A program made the position numbers and the translations under genes. The notes beneath the pieces were generated by a model that did not search any database, had not been told where the DNA came from, and saw nothing but the letters and a program-made list of their open reading frames with translations. Below, one piece after another: positions 21,401-25,947 of a stretch of 64,000 nucleotides of DNA. The stretch's first letter is position 1. Every line of letters starts with the position of its first letter. This DNA comes from Patiria pectinifera (lineage: Eukaryota > Echinodermata > Asteroidea > Valvatida > Asterinidae). Location: assembly GCA_029964075.1 (NCBI GenBank), contig CM057142.1, positions 33,792,392-33,856,391 on the forward strand, written 5' to 3'.

Positions 21401-21885
21401 CCAACCCCCCCCCCCCCCCCCACTGAGATTTTGAGTTTCTAAAAAAAATATCATTGATCTACATGACGCCCCCCTATGAAATGTTCCAGACCCCCAGCGC
21501 CCCCCTACTGAAAAATTCCTGGCTACGCCACTGGAGAGTGGTGTGTCAAATTTAATTGCCTTTTAGGGGGATTGGAATCAATAATCCCCGTCACTTTCTT
21601 TTTGACGCACCCTGGATGCAACCCGGAAACAAAGTTGCTTGTTAAACCACCCGTTTGCATGGTTATTTCATCTGGTGGGCAATGTGCATTTCACATAAAA
21701 AGGTTTGGTTCAAATAACCACACATTATGATACAACCAGCTAGTTTTTTTCCGGGTTGCAAACATATCCCGGATACCCACACCATTCCTAATGGTCCCTA
21801 TAAAACGGAGAAACCTGCCTACCTTTTTGCCATTACAAAAGAACACCAGCCTGTTGCCATCAGTTACACTCAGTTTGGAGGCCAT
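290..21885 (-). CDS. XDH: Xanthine dehydrogenase / aldehyde oxidase family molybdo-flavoenzyme, 5' 21 coding exons (3' end outside window)
   Basis: The family hydroxylates purines or aldehydes at a molybdopterin site and passes electrons through two 2Fe-2S clusters to FAD and then NAD+ or O2 in the cytosol. Joining exons 21823-21885, 18083-18140, 16459-16555, 15902-16010, 14627-14815, 14147-14224, 13579-13659, 12743-12887, 12277-12444, 11194-11270, 10949-11045, 10191-10297, 8419-8603, 7131-7296, 6605-6697, 6282-6399, 5465-5516, 4376-4505, 2361-2480, 1218-1439 and 290-423 (complement) gives one open frame of about 829 residues. All eight iron-sulphur cysteines are present (CGEGGCGAC with NACL; QCGFC with LCRC), as are the FAD motif [30 protein letters not shown] and RRVDD (NAD-site features of XDH), and [10 protein letters not shown] and GGAFGGK of the Mo domain. 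The catalytic Glu of XDH is Ser. No cysteine matches bovine Cys535, so the disulphide switch to oxidase is unlikely. XDH ortholog versus lineage-specific AOX-like paralog is unresolved. Confidence 0.9.
731..986. mobile_element. Inverted-repeat MITE with CACTCTAAAAAGT ends
   Basis: CACTCTAAAAAGT ... ACTTTTTAGAGTG termini. Inside, a degenerate unit of about 22 bases (GTCATTTTGACCCGGAAAAGT type) is repeated in both directions. Between XDH-like exons 20 and 21; ORFs of 61-78 codons here are shadows of the repeat. Confidence 0.8.
1218..1439 (-). CDS. XDH: XDH-like exon 20, Mo-domain active-site start
   Basis: Encodes [35 protein letters not shown] and [16 protein letters not shown]. The Gln of STQ corresponds to bovine Gln767, which bonds the Mo=O group, and it is conserved. 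Acceptor TTTCTGATAG, donor CAG|GTCGGT; 74 whole codons. Confidence 0.94.
2361..2480 (-). CDS. XDH: XDH-like exon 19
   Basis: Encodes [20 protein letters not shown], then [20 protein letters not shown]; 40 whole codons matching the family's VTCVGHIIGAVVADT...YEELPAIITI. Acceptor TTGTGATGTAG, donor CAG|GTAGGT. Confidence 0.94.
2552..2583. repeat. Perfect 12-bp stem hairpin
   Basis: ACATGTTGGCAC and GTGCCAACATGT separated by eight bases, immediately beside the foldback element at 2586-3008. Confidence 0.8.
2586..3008. mobile_element. Long inverted-repeat MITE
   Basis: Arms of about 200 bases: GGGCAATTCCACGGTTA, TTTTGAGTTTCCTTGGGCTG, CCCCATGGTAGATAGAGTAG, AGCACCAAAGATTACATCC on the left, each with its complement in reverse order on the right, leaving a loop of about 40 bases near 2790-2830. 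A near-perfect foldback. Between XDH-like exons 18 and 19. Confidence 0.85.
3298..4125. mobile_element. Non-autonomous hAT-type element with GAGTCC arrays
   Basis: Terminal inverted repeats CAGTGTTGTAG / CTACAACACTG and an exact 8-bp target duplication CTTTTTAG (3290-3297 and 4126-4133), the hallmark of hAT. The subterminal regions on both sides are made of GAGTCC hexamer repeats in opposite orientation. The interior has no transposase. It sits in the intron between XDH-like exons 18 and 19; the Arg-Thr repeat ORFs here are translations of the hexamer. Confidence 0.9.
4376..4505 (-). CDS. XDH: XDH-like exon 18
   Basis: Encodes [20 protein letters not shown] followed by DVPGSN and [15 protein letters not shown] is the conserved turn (family: ISADDVPGSN). 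Acceptor TTTATTATAG, donor GAG|GTACAA. Confidence 0.92.
4916..5165. mobile_element. Degraded relative of the 42912-43313 element
   Basis: Begins GGGCGGAGATCCGGGGGGAT, with the same sequence of G and C blocks as the 42912 copy. No clean right terminus. Between XDH-like exons 17 and 18. Confidence 0.5.
5465..5516 (-). CDS. XDH: XDH-like exon 17
   Basis: A 52-bp exon encoding [16 protein letters not shown] (family: NELSLRLVTSTRAHAKI). Acceptor TCCATACAG, donor AT|GTAAGT; split codons at both ends match the neighbours. Confidence 0.9.
5899..6130. repeat. One-ended copy of the GGCCTTATTCACGAG family
   Basis: TAGACTTTATTCACGAATCGGCC, TAATTTTTGGAACTTGCGA, AACCAGTCCGCTCTGATGAAT and TAATGTTTTAAGCCACATTT follow copy 2 in order, but the far terminus is missing. 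Between XDH-like exons 16 and 17. The longest quoted landmark is cut to fit: read positions 5903-5925 for the first. Confidence 0.55.
6282..6399 (-). CDS. XDH: XDH-like exon 16, start of molybdenum domain
   Basis: Encodes [20 protein letters not shown] and [13 protein letters not shown], the canonical entry into the Ald_Xan_dh_C domain. Acceptor CCATCTTAG, donor ACAG|GTTGGC; ends in phase 1. Confidence 0.93.
6605..6697 (-). CDS. XDH: XDH-like exon 15, linker
   Basis: A 31-codon linker between the FAD and molybdenum domains ending VGVQMYQ (family: DVQLFQEVPKGQ). Acceptor TTTTATTCAG, donor CAG|GTAATA. No Cys at or near the position of bovine Cys535. Confidence 0.87.
6749..6957. mobile_element. 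TAAACAC-rich element, copy 1
   Basis: CACTGTACA at the left and TGCAGTGTAC at the right; AACACAATCTTGCTATCACT and CTAAACACAGTTTTTGCAGT recur at 42598-42899. The interior is dominated by GTTTAG/CTAAAC words. Just upstream of XDH-like exon 15. Confidence 0.6.
7131..7296 (-). CDS. XDH: XDH-like exon 14, end of FAD domain
   Basis: Encodes [23 protein letters not shown] and [17 protein letters not shown], the conserved close of CO_deh_flav_C. The acceptor TTAAATGACAG restores the split Met codon; extending the frame upstream to 7329 would duplicate residues already coded in exon 13, so I rejected that. Confidence 0.93.
7467..7712. mobile_element. Inverted-repeat MITE
   Basis: GTTGTGCAACCCTGTAGTTGG at one end and CCAACTCTAGATGTGCATAAC at the other, with matching inner blocks (GTGATAGC, GCGGTGG, TATCACTTTTGAAA, ATGGCGGCCA). 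Between XDH-like exons 13 and 14. Confidence 0.75.
8419..8603 (-). CDS. XDH: XDH-like exon 13, NAD-site loop and FAD C-domain
   Basis: Contains [29 protein letters not shown] and LAYGGMAP. RRxDD keeps the Asp that discriminates NAD-using XDH from O2-using oxidases; the residue before it is Val rather than Glu. Acceptor CATGCCAG, donor AT|GTGAGT. Confidence 0.93.
8632..9023. mobile_element. TTAA-bounded MITE, family D copy 1
   Basis: TTAA|GGCATATAGGATCATTTG at the left and ATGATCATATATGGCC|TTAA at the right. Internal CATTTCTTGATTTCTTCTAA and ATGACAGCAAG are shared with copies near 53163 and 60857. Just upstream of XDH-like exon 13. Confidence 0.7.
9051..9564. mobile_element. Long-TIR MITE bounded by TA
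   Basis: TA|CAGGGTGAGTAAAAAAA ... TTTTTTTGACTCACCCTG|TA, with arms complementary over about 100 bases (AACCCAAATGTCGG, GCATGTAGCCCTTTCAAAAT and their complements). Between XDH-like exons 12 and 13. A related end TTTTTGACGCACCCTG occurs at about 21597-21612. Confidence 0.8.
9968..10060 (+). repeat. tRNA-derived sequence (SINE fragment)
   Basis: GGTCAAGTGATAAGACGTCT followed by a B-box GGGTTCGAATCC at the spacing of a tRNA promoter. No full cloverleaf and no matching acceptor stem, so this is not annotated as a tRNA gene. Confidence 0.5.
10191..10297 (-). CDS. XDH: XDH-like exon 12
   Basis: Encodes [20 protein letters not shown] then VDIPF, aligning with the [24 protein letters not shown] region. 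The position of bovine Tyr393 is Phe here. Acceptor TATATTAG, donor GGG|GTAAAT. Confidence 0.9.
10340..10640 (+). mobile_element. tRNA-derived SINE with 12-bp target duplication
   Basis: The head carries an A-box-like TGGCCTAGTGG and a B-box GGTTCGAATTC; the body has CTTGGGCAAGCCACTTCACC, ATAAATGGGTACC and GCGATGGACTGGCATCCCAT; the tail is T-rich. Exact flanking repeats ACAAAGAAAAAT lie at 10328-10339 and 10641-10652, showing LINE-type target-primed insertion. Between XDH-like exons 11 and 12. Confidence 0.88.
10949..11045 (-). CDS. XDH: XDH-like exon 11
   Basis: Encodes [17 protein letters not shown], the FAD isoalloxazine-side motif in its XDH form (vertebrate AOX has a His and a different turn). 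Acceptor TTTATTGTAG, donor AGAG|GTATGA; ends in phase 1. Confidence 0.94.
11194..11270 (-). CDS. XDH: XDH-like exon 10
   Basis: Encodes [20 protein letters not shown] then IRNVA. The Trp-Phe of RWFAG corresponds to the bovine Trp335/Phe336 pair that shapes the NAD pocket of XDH and is absent from vertebrate aldehyde oxidase. Acceptor TGAGCAG, donor GCC|GTAAGT. Confidence 0.93.
11271..12276 (-). other. XDH-like intron 9
   Basis: 1 kb with a CpG-rich patch at about 12030-12150 (GCGCGTCGCGGC, AAGATGGCGTCGG). No repeat termini identified. Confidence 0.5.
12277..12444 (-). CDS. XDH: XDH-like exon 9
   Basis: Encodes [20 protein letters not shown] and [17 protein letters not shown], the middle of the FAD_binding_5 domain. 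Acceptor CTGATTTCAG (phase 1 in), donor CCAG|GTAAAG (phase 1 out). Confidence 0.92.
12743..12887 (-). CDS. XDH: XDH-like exon 8, FAD-binding start
   Basis: Contains [16 protein letters not shown] and [10 protein letters not shown], the FAD pyrophosphate-binding loop. The start follows GATGCAG and gives ELM-IMQND across the junction; an in-frame acceptor six bases further in (AATGAC) cannot be excluded. Donor G|GTGAGT. Confidence 0.92.
12888..13578 (-). other. XDH-like intron 7
   Basis: 0.7 kb. A 133-codon minus ORF (13050-13451) overlaps a weak inverted pair (CTTTGAAAATTTCAGG and its approximate complement near 13405), suggesting a decayed element rather than a gene. Confidence 0.45.
13579..13659 (-). 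CDS. XDH: XDH-like exon 7
   Basis: Encodes [20 protein letters not shown] followed by PELM, matching the [17 protein letters not shown] stretch that leads into the FAD domain. Acceptor CATCATCAG, donor ATG|GTAAAT; 27 whole codons. Confidence 0.93.
14147..14224 (-). CDS. XDH: XDH-like exon 6, Cys-rich linker
   Basis: Encodes [16 protein letters not shown], matching the GGCCGG...NCCM linker between the iron-sulphur and FAD domains. Acceptor TTTTTTAG, donor GGG|GTAAGT; phase 0 at both ends. Confidence 0.9.
14627..14815 (-). CDS. XDH: XDH-like exon 5, second 2Fe-2S cluster
   Basis: Contains [19 protein letters not shown] and [10 protein letters not shown], the CxxC...CxC ligands of the second cluster, which sits next to the molybdopterin. 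The donor is taken as GTG|GTCAGT; ending three bases earlier (ACT|GTGGTC) would also keep frame. Confidence 0.95.
14816..15901 (-). other. XDH-like intron 4
   Basis: 1.1 kb. A GC-rich patch at 15020-15210 is followed by AAGATGGCG/ACATGGCG words near 15430 and 15550. Nothing else recognised. Confidence 0.45.
15902..16010 (-). CDS. XDH: XDH-like exon 4
   Basis: Encodes [18 protein letters not shown] and then [18 protein letters not shown], nearly invariant in the family. The Cys of NACL is the fourth ligand of the first cluster. Acceptor TTTCCAG, donor CAG|GTATGT; ends in phase 0. Confidence 0.95.
16459..16555 (-). CDS. XDH: XDH-like exon 3, first 2Fe-2S cluster
   Basis: Carries [16 protein letters not shown], giving three of the four cysteines of the plant-ferredoxin-type cluster. 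It begins TG after an ACAAAG acceptor with a weak pyrimidine tract, completing the Leu codon split with exon 2, and ends AG|GTACCT in phase 2. Confidence 0.93.
16610..16911. mobile_element. MITE with GGCCTTATTCACGAG termini, copy 1
   Basis: CAATGGACCTTATTCACGAG ... CTCGTGAATAAGGCCCATTG with AGTCCGCCAT next to the right end. It lies in the intron directly upstream of XDH-like exon 3 (gap of about 55 bases). Confidence 0.75.
17262..17660. repeat. Degenerate CTG/GCT trinucleotide tract
   Basis: About 400 bases rich in GCTGCTGTT, GCTAGCTGCTG and similar words. It abuts the 32-bp minisatellite; ORFs here (Gln/Ala-rich one way, Cys-rich the other) are translations of the tract. Confidence 0.85.
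17676..18064. repeat. 32-bp minisatellite, about 12 copies
   Basis: Tandem units TTGAATGTATAGTCGGTATA + TTATTTTAGCAG. Three subtypes differ at two sites (GTATAGTCGG, GTATAGCTGG, ATATAGTCGG), and a three-unit order recurs in the middle, giving partial 96-bp higher-order structure. It lies in XDH-like intron 2, starting about 20 bases beyond the exon 2 donor. There are no spacers, so it is not a CRISPR array. Confidence 0.95.
18083..18140 (-). CDS. XDH: XDH-like exon 2
   Basis: A 58-bp exon too short to stand out as an ORF. It reads [19 protein letters not shown], the expected continuation (family: VVEKNxDPETTLLAYLRRK). The acceptor is TTTGTCTCCAG and the donor T|GTATCC; it ends in phase 1. 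A 32-bp minisatellite begins about 20 bases into the following intron. Confidence 0.9.
18255..18322 (-). repeat. tRNA-like SINE head
   Basis: On the minus strand GGAGGTTCAAATCC is a B-box, preceded by CAATATTCACGGTTCGTTGT. The latter recurs on the plus strand near 19208-19227 (CAATATTCACGGTTCGTTGC), giving an inverted pair about 0.9 kb apart. Confidence 0.4.
18322..18570. mobile_element. Truncated copy of the 46058 element
   Basis: CAGGTGCGGATTCA start, G/C runs, then the same AATAATGTCC, CACTATTCTGTAATAGAGTG and GGATTTGAACAGC landmarks in the same order as at 46058. The right terminus is missing. In XDH-like intron 1. Confidence 0.6.
20164..21533. mobile_element. Candidate element with GGCGTAGCCAGG-type termini
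   Basis: The right end CCTGGCTACGCCACTG is a typical CAGTGGCGTAGCCAGG terminus, and the left end GGTGGCATATAGCCAG followed by TTTTTTTCAGG aligns with it. Both ends carry G/C runs. No target duplication visible; the pairing of the two ends is an inference. In XDH-like intron 1. Confidence 0.45.
21823..21885 (-). CDS. XDH: XDH-like exon 1 (start codon)
   Basis: Encodes residues 1-21, starting [20 protein letters not shown]. The LVFFCNGKK part matches the family's LVFFVNGRK opening, with an N-terminal extension of about six residues. The ATG at 21885 has A at -3 and G at +4, a good initiation context. The donor after AAG is GTAGGC; the exon ends in phase 0. Confidence 0.9.
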
Positions 21886-22333
21886 TTTTCGCGTTCTTCA
21901 GACAGAAAACTGCGTGGCCGTTTTTTCTGTAATAGCCTGGCCAACTATCGAGTCCCGTGCATGGAAATAGCAATCTTCTAAATAAATATTGTCTAGCTTG
22001 CGCGCGATAAAGGTAGTCTTGGTTCGAGGCGTACCTAGGCCTATCTGAAATTTGTTACGCGATTCATTTCGGGGCCTGGTACCATCTGTCGATGGGGGCG
22101 CTGTTCAAAACATCCAATTTTTTTAATTTTTAACGGCGTATAAACCTTATGCGTTAAAGTAGAGTTAAAGAACAATGGTTTTGTGTCCCTAGGGTAGGCA
22201 TGGGTTAACCTGCTGTGCATTCATTGTTACCAGAATAAAATAACAAAGAATAGCCTGTCAGCATGAAGACTGATAGTGGACTCCGTCATAATTATTGACA
22301 TAGAAATAATCGTTACCTTTCAGAGTCTGTATA

Positions 22334-22680
22334 TTAAACCCTAACCTTCCCAAATCTTCCAAAGTCCTCTTTGCAATATGGAGCATCTTGCAGGATTGAG
22401 GCTTTATGGCAAAAGTGTGTGGCTGATTTTGGAGGATGCACTTGGTCGGATCTTGTGTTGTTATGCTCAGCCGTGCATACCTTTAGGCCTAGATTATACT
22501 TGAAAATCCTCCGCACTGCTCCAGGATGTCACTGGCTCTGCCTCAACATAATGACAGCGATTGCTGGAGGATTTTGCAGGATTGAGGCTGTAGGCAATTT
22601 TTATATGGAGGCAGTTGGAGGATTTTGAGGAGGCAGTTGGAGGATTTCGAGGTTGCAAATGCCTAGGGAGTTAGGGTTAA
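22334..22680. mobile_element. Element with TTAAACCCTAACC / GTTAGGGTTAA ends, copy 1
   Basis: Inverted telomere-like termini enclose repeats of GGAGGATTTTG and GCAGGATTGAGGC. The last 20 bases GCCTAGGGAGTTAGGGTTAA differ by one base from the end of the element at 60426-60759. Confidence 0.7.
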
Positions 22681-24039
22681 AGTCAGTTCGATAAAGAATA
22701 TTCTTTGAGACACCTGTAACGCATAAGGTCTATTGTCAGCGACTGGCGTTGTAATTATAGGGTTAAGCTTCTAGGGCCACCTAGTTATGGGTGCAGCGGT
22801 TTTTCAAGGGGGGCACTGAGGGCAACTGGTATATTGCAATTCAAGATTTCAAATGGGGAGGGGCACGGACCTCTAACAGGGGGAGGGGGCACGTGCTACT
22901 GCATGAGGGAAACAAGCATGCATCCTCGCTAGCAAGAGTAGTCTAATACTCGAGTACGTACGTAAGATAGACGGTAACCTGGAAAACTAAGTTCACATCC
23001 TTGCTATTTTTACCTCTTTAAGATTAATTATTCATGAACACTTCCAAATGACATAGTTTCAGACGAATCAGATCACTCTTTACAAAAACTGTACCAAATA
23101 AAATGGCAGCGCGCTGTGCCGTCCTGAAAATCGCTCTCCTATTGGCTAACAAAGTTGATCCTGCATTTCTAATCTGAATATTCAGCGCGTAGGAAAACGT
23201 CACGAAGTCTTCGCAGAGAATCTGATTGGCTGGCGATGAGTGTCATAATAGTAAAGTGCGGACTCGGTTTGTTAGGCGTCTTACAACAAAAGACTGCTCT
23301 AGCTTGCGGGTATGGGGACATAACAAAACCTGCATGTTGTACAACGTGTGCTTTATAGTTTGGTCATAGCAAACTTACATTTACGTGATATTTGGTGTTT
23401 ACCTGATTTTAATATGCAGACATTTTGTTGTTGTATGTTCTTGGGTTTTCCATGAAATCGGCCACAGGTCACACCATAACAAGAAGGAAACAATAATAGC
23501 TGAAGTACAAGTTCCATTTATTGCACATAAGGATTTGCTCCACACTTAATTTGAAGATGTATAAAAGGATGTCGAGAAAACGGAGCAAAAAGTGGAGAAC
23601 CTTGCATATCTCTCTGTAATTGTTTTCAGCATGGTTTACCGTGACATATGTTCATACATATTTATGATGTCCTAACCTTCCTTTTGACAGACAGTCAAAA
23701 TTTCCATCCACTTCCTCTGCTATACTTTTATAGCCGTTACTGACAGTCAGATTATCTTAGTCAAGCAAGCACTTCGACTAGTCAAATTCAGCCAACAGAC
23801 AAAAGCAGACTACTCGCACAGCTGTCTTATGAATCACCTACAGTCAAAGCATATAATAGCTTCATCGAAATACAAAAACAGTCACAGCCAGTCAATCCTG
23901 ATTTATGTAGGATGGGAGCTCTTCACTGTGGAAAACTGGAAAACAGTCACTTGAGTGATTTTGACTGAAAGGACAACTTGGCACAGAATGTATGTTTGCA
24001 CAGGACGGGACCACACAGACGAGACTATCAGGTCCGTAA

Positions 24040-24150
24040 GTTCTGCGCGCATTGGCTAAACACGCCACTTCGTAATACTTCCGGTTCCAATGGTTCCAAT
24101 GCTACTCCGTGTGCAGGGGGCGTGGTTTAAGTTAAAAAACGACGTCACAC
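24040..24150. promoter_or_regulatory. Candidate promoter/enhancer patch
   Basis: Clusters an ATTGGCT (inverted CCAAT), an ETS-like ACTTCCGGTT, a GC-box-like GGGGGCGTGG and a CRE-like GACGTCAC within about 110 bases, more GC-rich than its AT-rich surroundings. It lies about 2.2 kb upstream of the XDH-like start codon, so it could drive a 5' non-coding exon. Motif clustering only; no start site evidence. Confidence 0.25.
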
Positions 24151-25478
24151 TTTATACGAACCGGATAGATAAGCTCGACGAAGAGCTGATCCAAGAGAGC
24201 ATGATATTCTATAGTCCATTATCATGTTCAGCCATTTGATTTTTTCCCATTCAAATCAATGTAACCAAAGCGAGGCTGGAAGGAAAAATAGTCTGGTTCC
24301 TTTTTGCACAAAAAATATTATCATTCAGTACTGTTATTGGATACAGGGGAACATGACTAAAATGGTGGAAGCATGATATAGGTCTATTCAATGGATTCAG
24401 AATAGCTATTCACATGTCTTCTCATGCATCTCGTCTCCACAATGGGTCGGATGAAGCCAATTCATATACGATTCAATCGCATATTATCCTGCTGGGCTCT
24501 GTTCACCACAAGTGGCAGTCGGTCACTCAGTCAGTGAAATAGGTACGAAGAGGACACTAGACTGGCCCTCTCAGCCCTCGAGACCAGCACAATTCCAAAC
24601 ATTACAACCTATTGCGTAGATGACACTTGGGTCCTTTACGTAATTCTACTGACGCAGCTTTCATTCGTTTTCCAAAAGTTTTTTCGTCTTTCTTCCTTTT
24701 ATTTAGTCCACATTTGTGTTATCTTGCTTTTTCCTTATATGCACCCTAGCGTTGTCCAAAACGGTAAAAATCGTGTCACGTGACTGCACAAAGAACGTCG
24801 ATGACCACGTTTAAATGTTATCAAGCGTTTTGATTTTTCTTTGTACTTTTATTGCCAATTACAAATGTCCTTTTTCGATCATTTCGAGTTATCAAAATAG
24901 CAATTTATTTTATGAAATTTTGTCCGCATAAGTTGATTCGAATTTATGTTTTGTATGCCTGTATTTTTTAGTTGGTTTCATACATTTATATTACCTTTTA
25001 ATTTAATGAAATTTATTCTAAATATTTAATCAGGCCCCTTAAAGAAGACCAAATTTTCAACTTTTGTTTAAAATCTCACAATGATTTAAATGTATATGTT
25101 GTACACCTGTATTAGTTTGTTATATACGTTTATAATGAATTTTAATTTGAGTTGTGTAGGGCCCTTGAGAATTTGTTTTCAAACTTATTATTGAATAATA
25201 CAGCAAACAAATAAATAACTATATTTAATAAAAATGCCACACAATTTTATGTGGATTTTATACTGTTGCTACTCGTGCGAACCGTTGTTAAATGATTATG
25301 TAATATATGTCATCCTTTGTTTAAACCAAGCATAACGCAGCACCAGGCTTTCCCCTCCAAAAAGCAGCTTATAAAATTGTAAACTATATACTTTGGTTTT
25401 TAAAAAAGTCAACTCGCCAACTCGGCGTGAAATACGCAATGTACTGATCAGTTTAAGGCGACGCTCTGCAATTTGTAA

Positions 25479-25786
25479 ATGGGCCTTATGCACGAGTCGG
25501 CCATATTGAATTGAAAGTGAGGTTAAATCTTAATTTTTGGAACTTGCGAAGAGAAATGTGGGCAAGTTAATTTCTAATTAATTCCAGTCTGCTTCAATGA
25601 ATAATTTTAAAAAAATAATTAAAAATTCCCTAATGTTCAAAGCCAGATTTTAAAAAAATGACAGTAAAATAAGGCTGCATTGTGCCTGCATAAGTAGTCT
25701 GGCGCCATGCCATTCAACAGTTAACAATTAATGAAATACATTCAGGGAACTCGACAAAAATGGCCAACTCGTGCCTGAGGCCCATT
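25479..25786. mobile_element. MITE with GGCCTTATTCACGAG termini, copy 2
   Basis: AATGGGCCTTATGCACGAG ... CTCGTGCCTGAGGCCCATT. It is inverted relative to copy 1 inside: AATTTTTGGAACTTGCG, TCCCTAATG, GCCAGATTTTAAAA match the complement of copy 1. It starts 24 bases past the GALNT7 stop codon. Confidence 0.75.
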
Positions 25787-25809
25787 GCTCGGATGAACTA
25801 AGTTCTGTG

Positions 25810-25947
25810 TCATCTGGGCGTTGGCGGCGCTATTTGAAATTTTTGCGCTGATAAATTAATATCACAGTCTTTGAGAGTGACTTCAAAAGTTCCCATGTCG
25901 AGGTCGATACAGTTGGGTGTGTTTATCTCCCGGATTTGGCCAGTCCC
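25810..25947 (-). CDS. GALNT7: GALNT7 exon 10 (lectin gamma repeat, stop)
   Basis: Encodes [20 protein letters not shown] and [13 protein letters not shown], then TGA at 25810-25812. It aligns with the human IPSGKCLDRS...QKWEMNN end; the final QxW is QKF, a degraded lectin motif. Acceptor CTCTCTGCAG. A MITE begins 24 bases after the stop, so the 3' UTR starts inside repeat sequence. Confidence 0.9.
   Translation of the reverse strand, partial: GTGQIREINTPNCIDLDMGTFEVTLKDCDINLSAQKFQIAPPTPR

Larger units (their letters stand above)
18141..21822 (-). other. XDH-like intron 1
   Basis: 3.7 kb between coding exons 1 and 2. It holds the SINE-like head, the truncated hAT-like copy and the candidate element 20164-21533. 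Around 18830-18900 there is a short inverted pair (CACACTCCCTTT and AGGGAGTGTG). The rest shows nothing recognisable. Confidence 0.7.
21886..25478. other. Intergenic region between GALNT7 and the XDH-like gene
   Basis: No coding exon recognised. It holds the XDH-like promoter region, the element at 22334-22680 set within a larger repeat that begins near 22140, and a candidate regulatory patch near 24040-24150. From 24640 to 25470 the sequence is very AT-rich without identifiable features. Confidence 0.5.
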
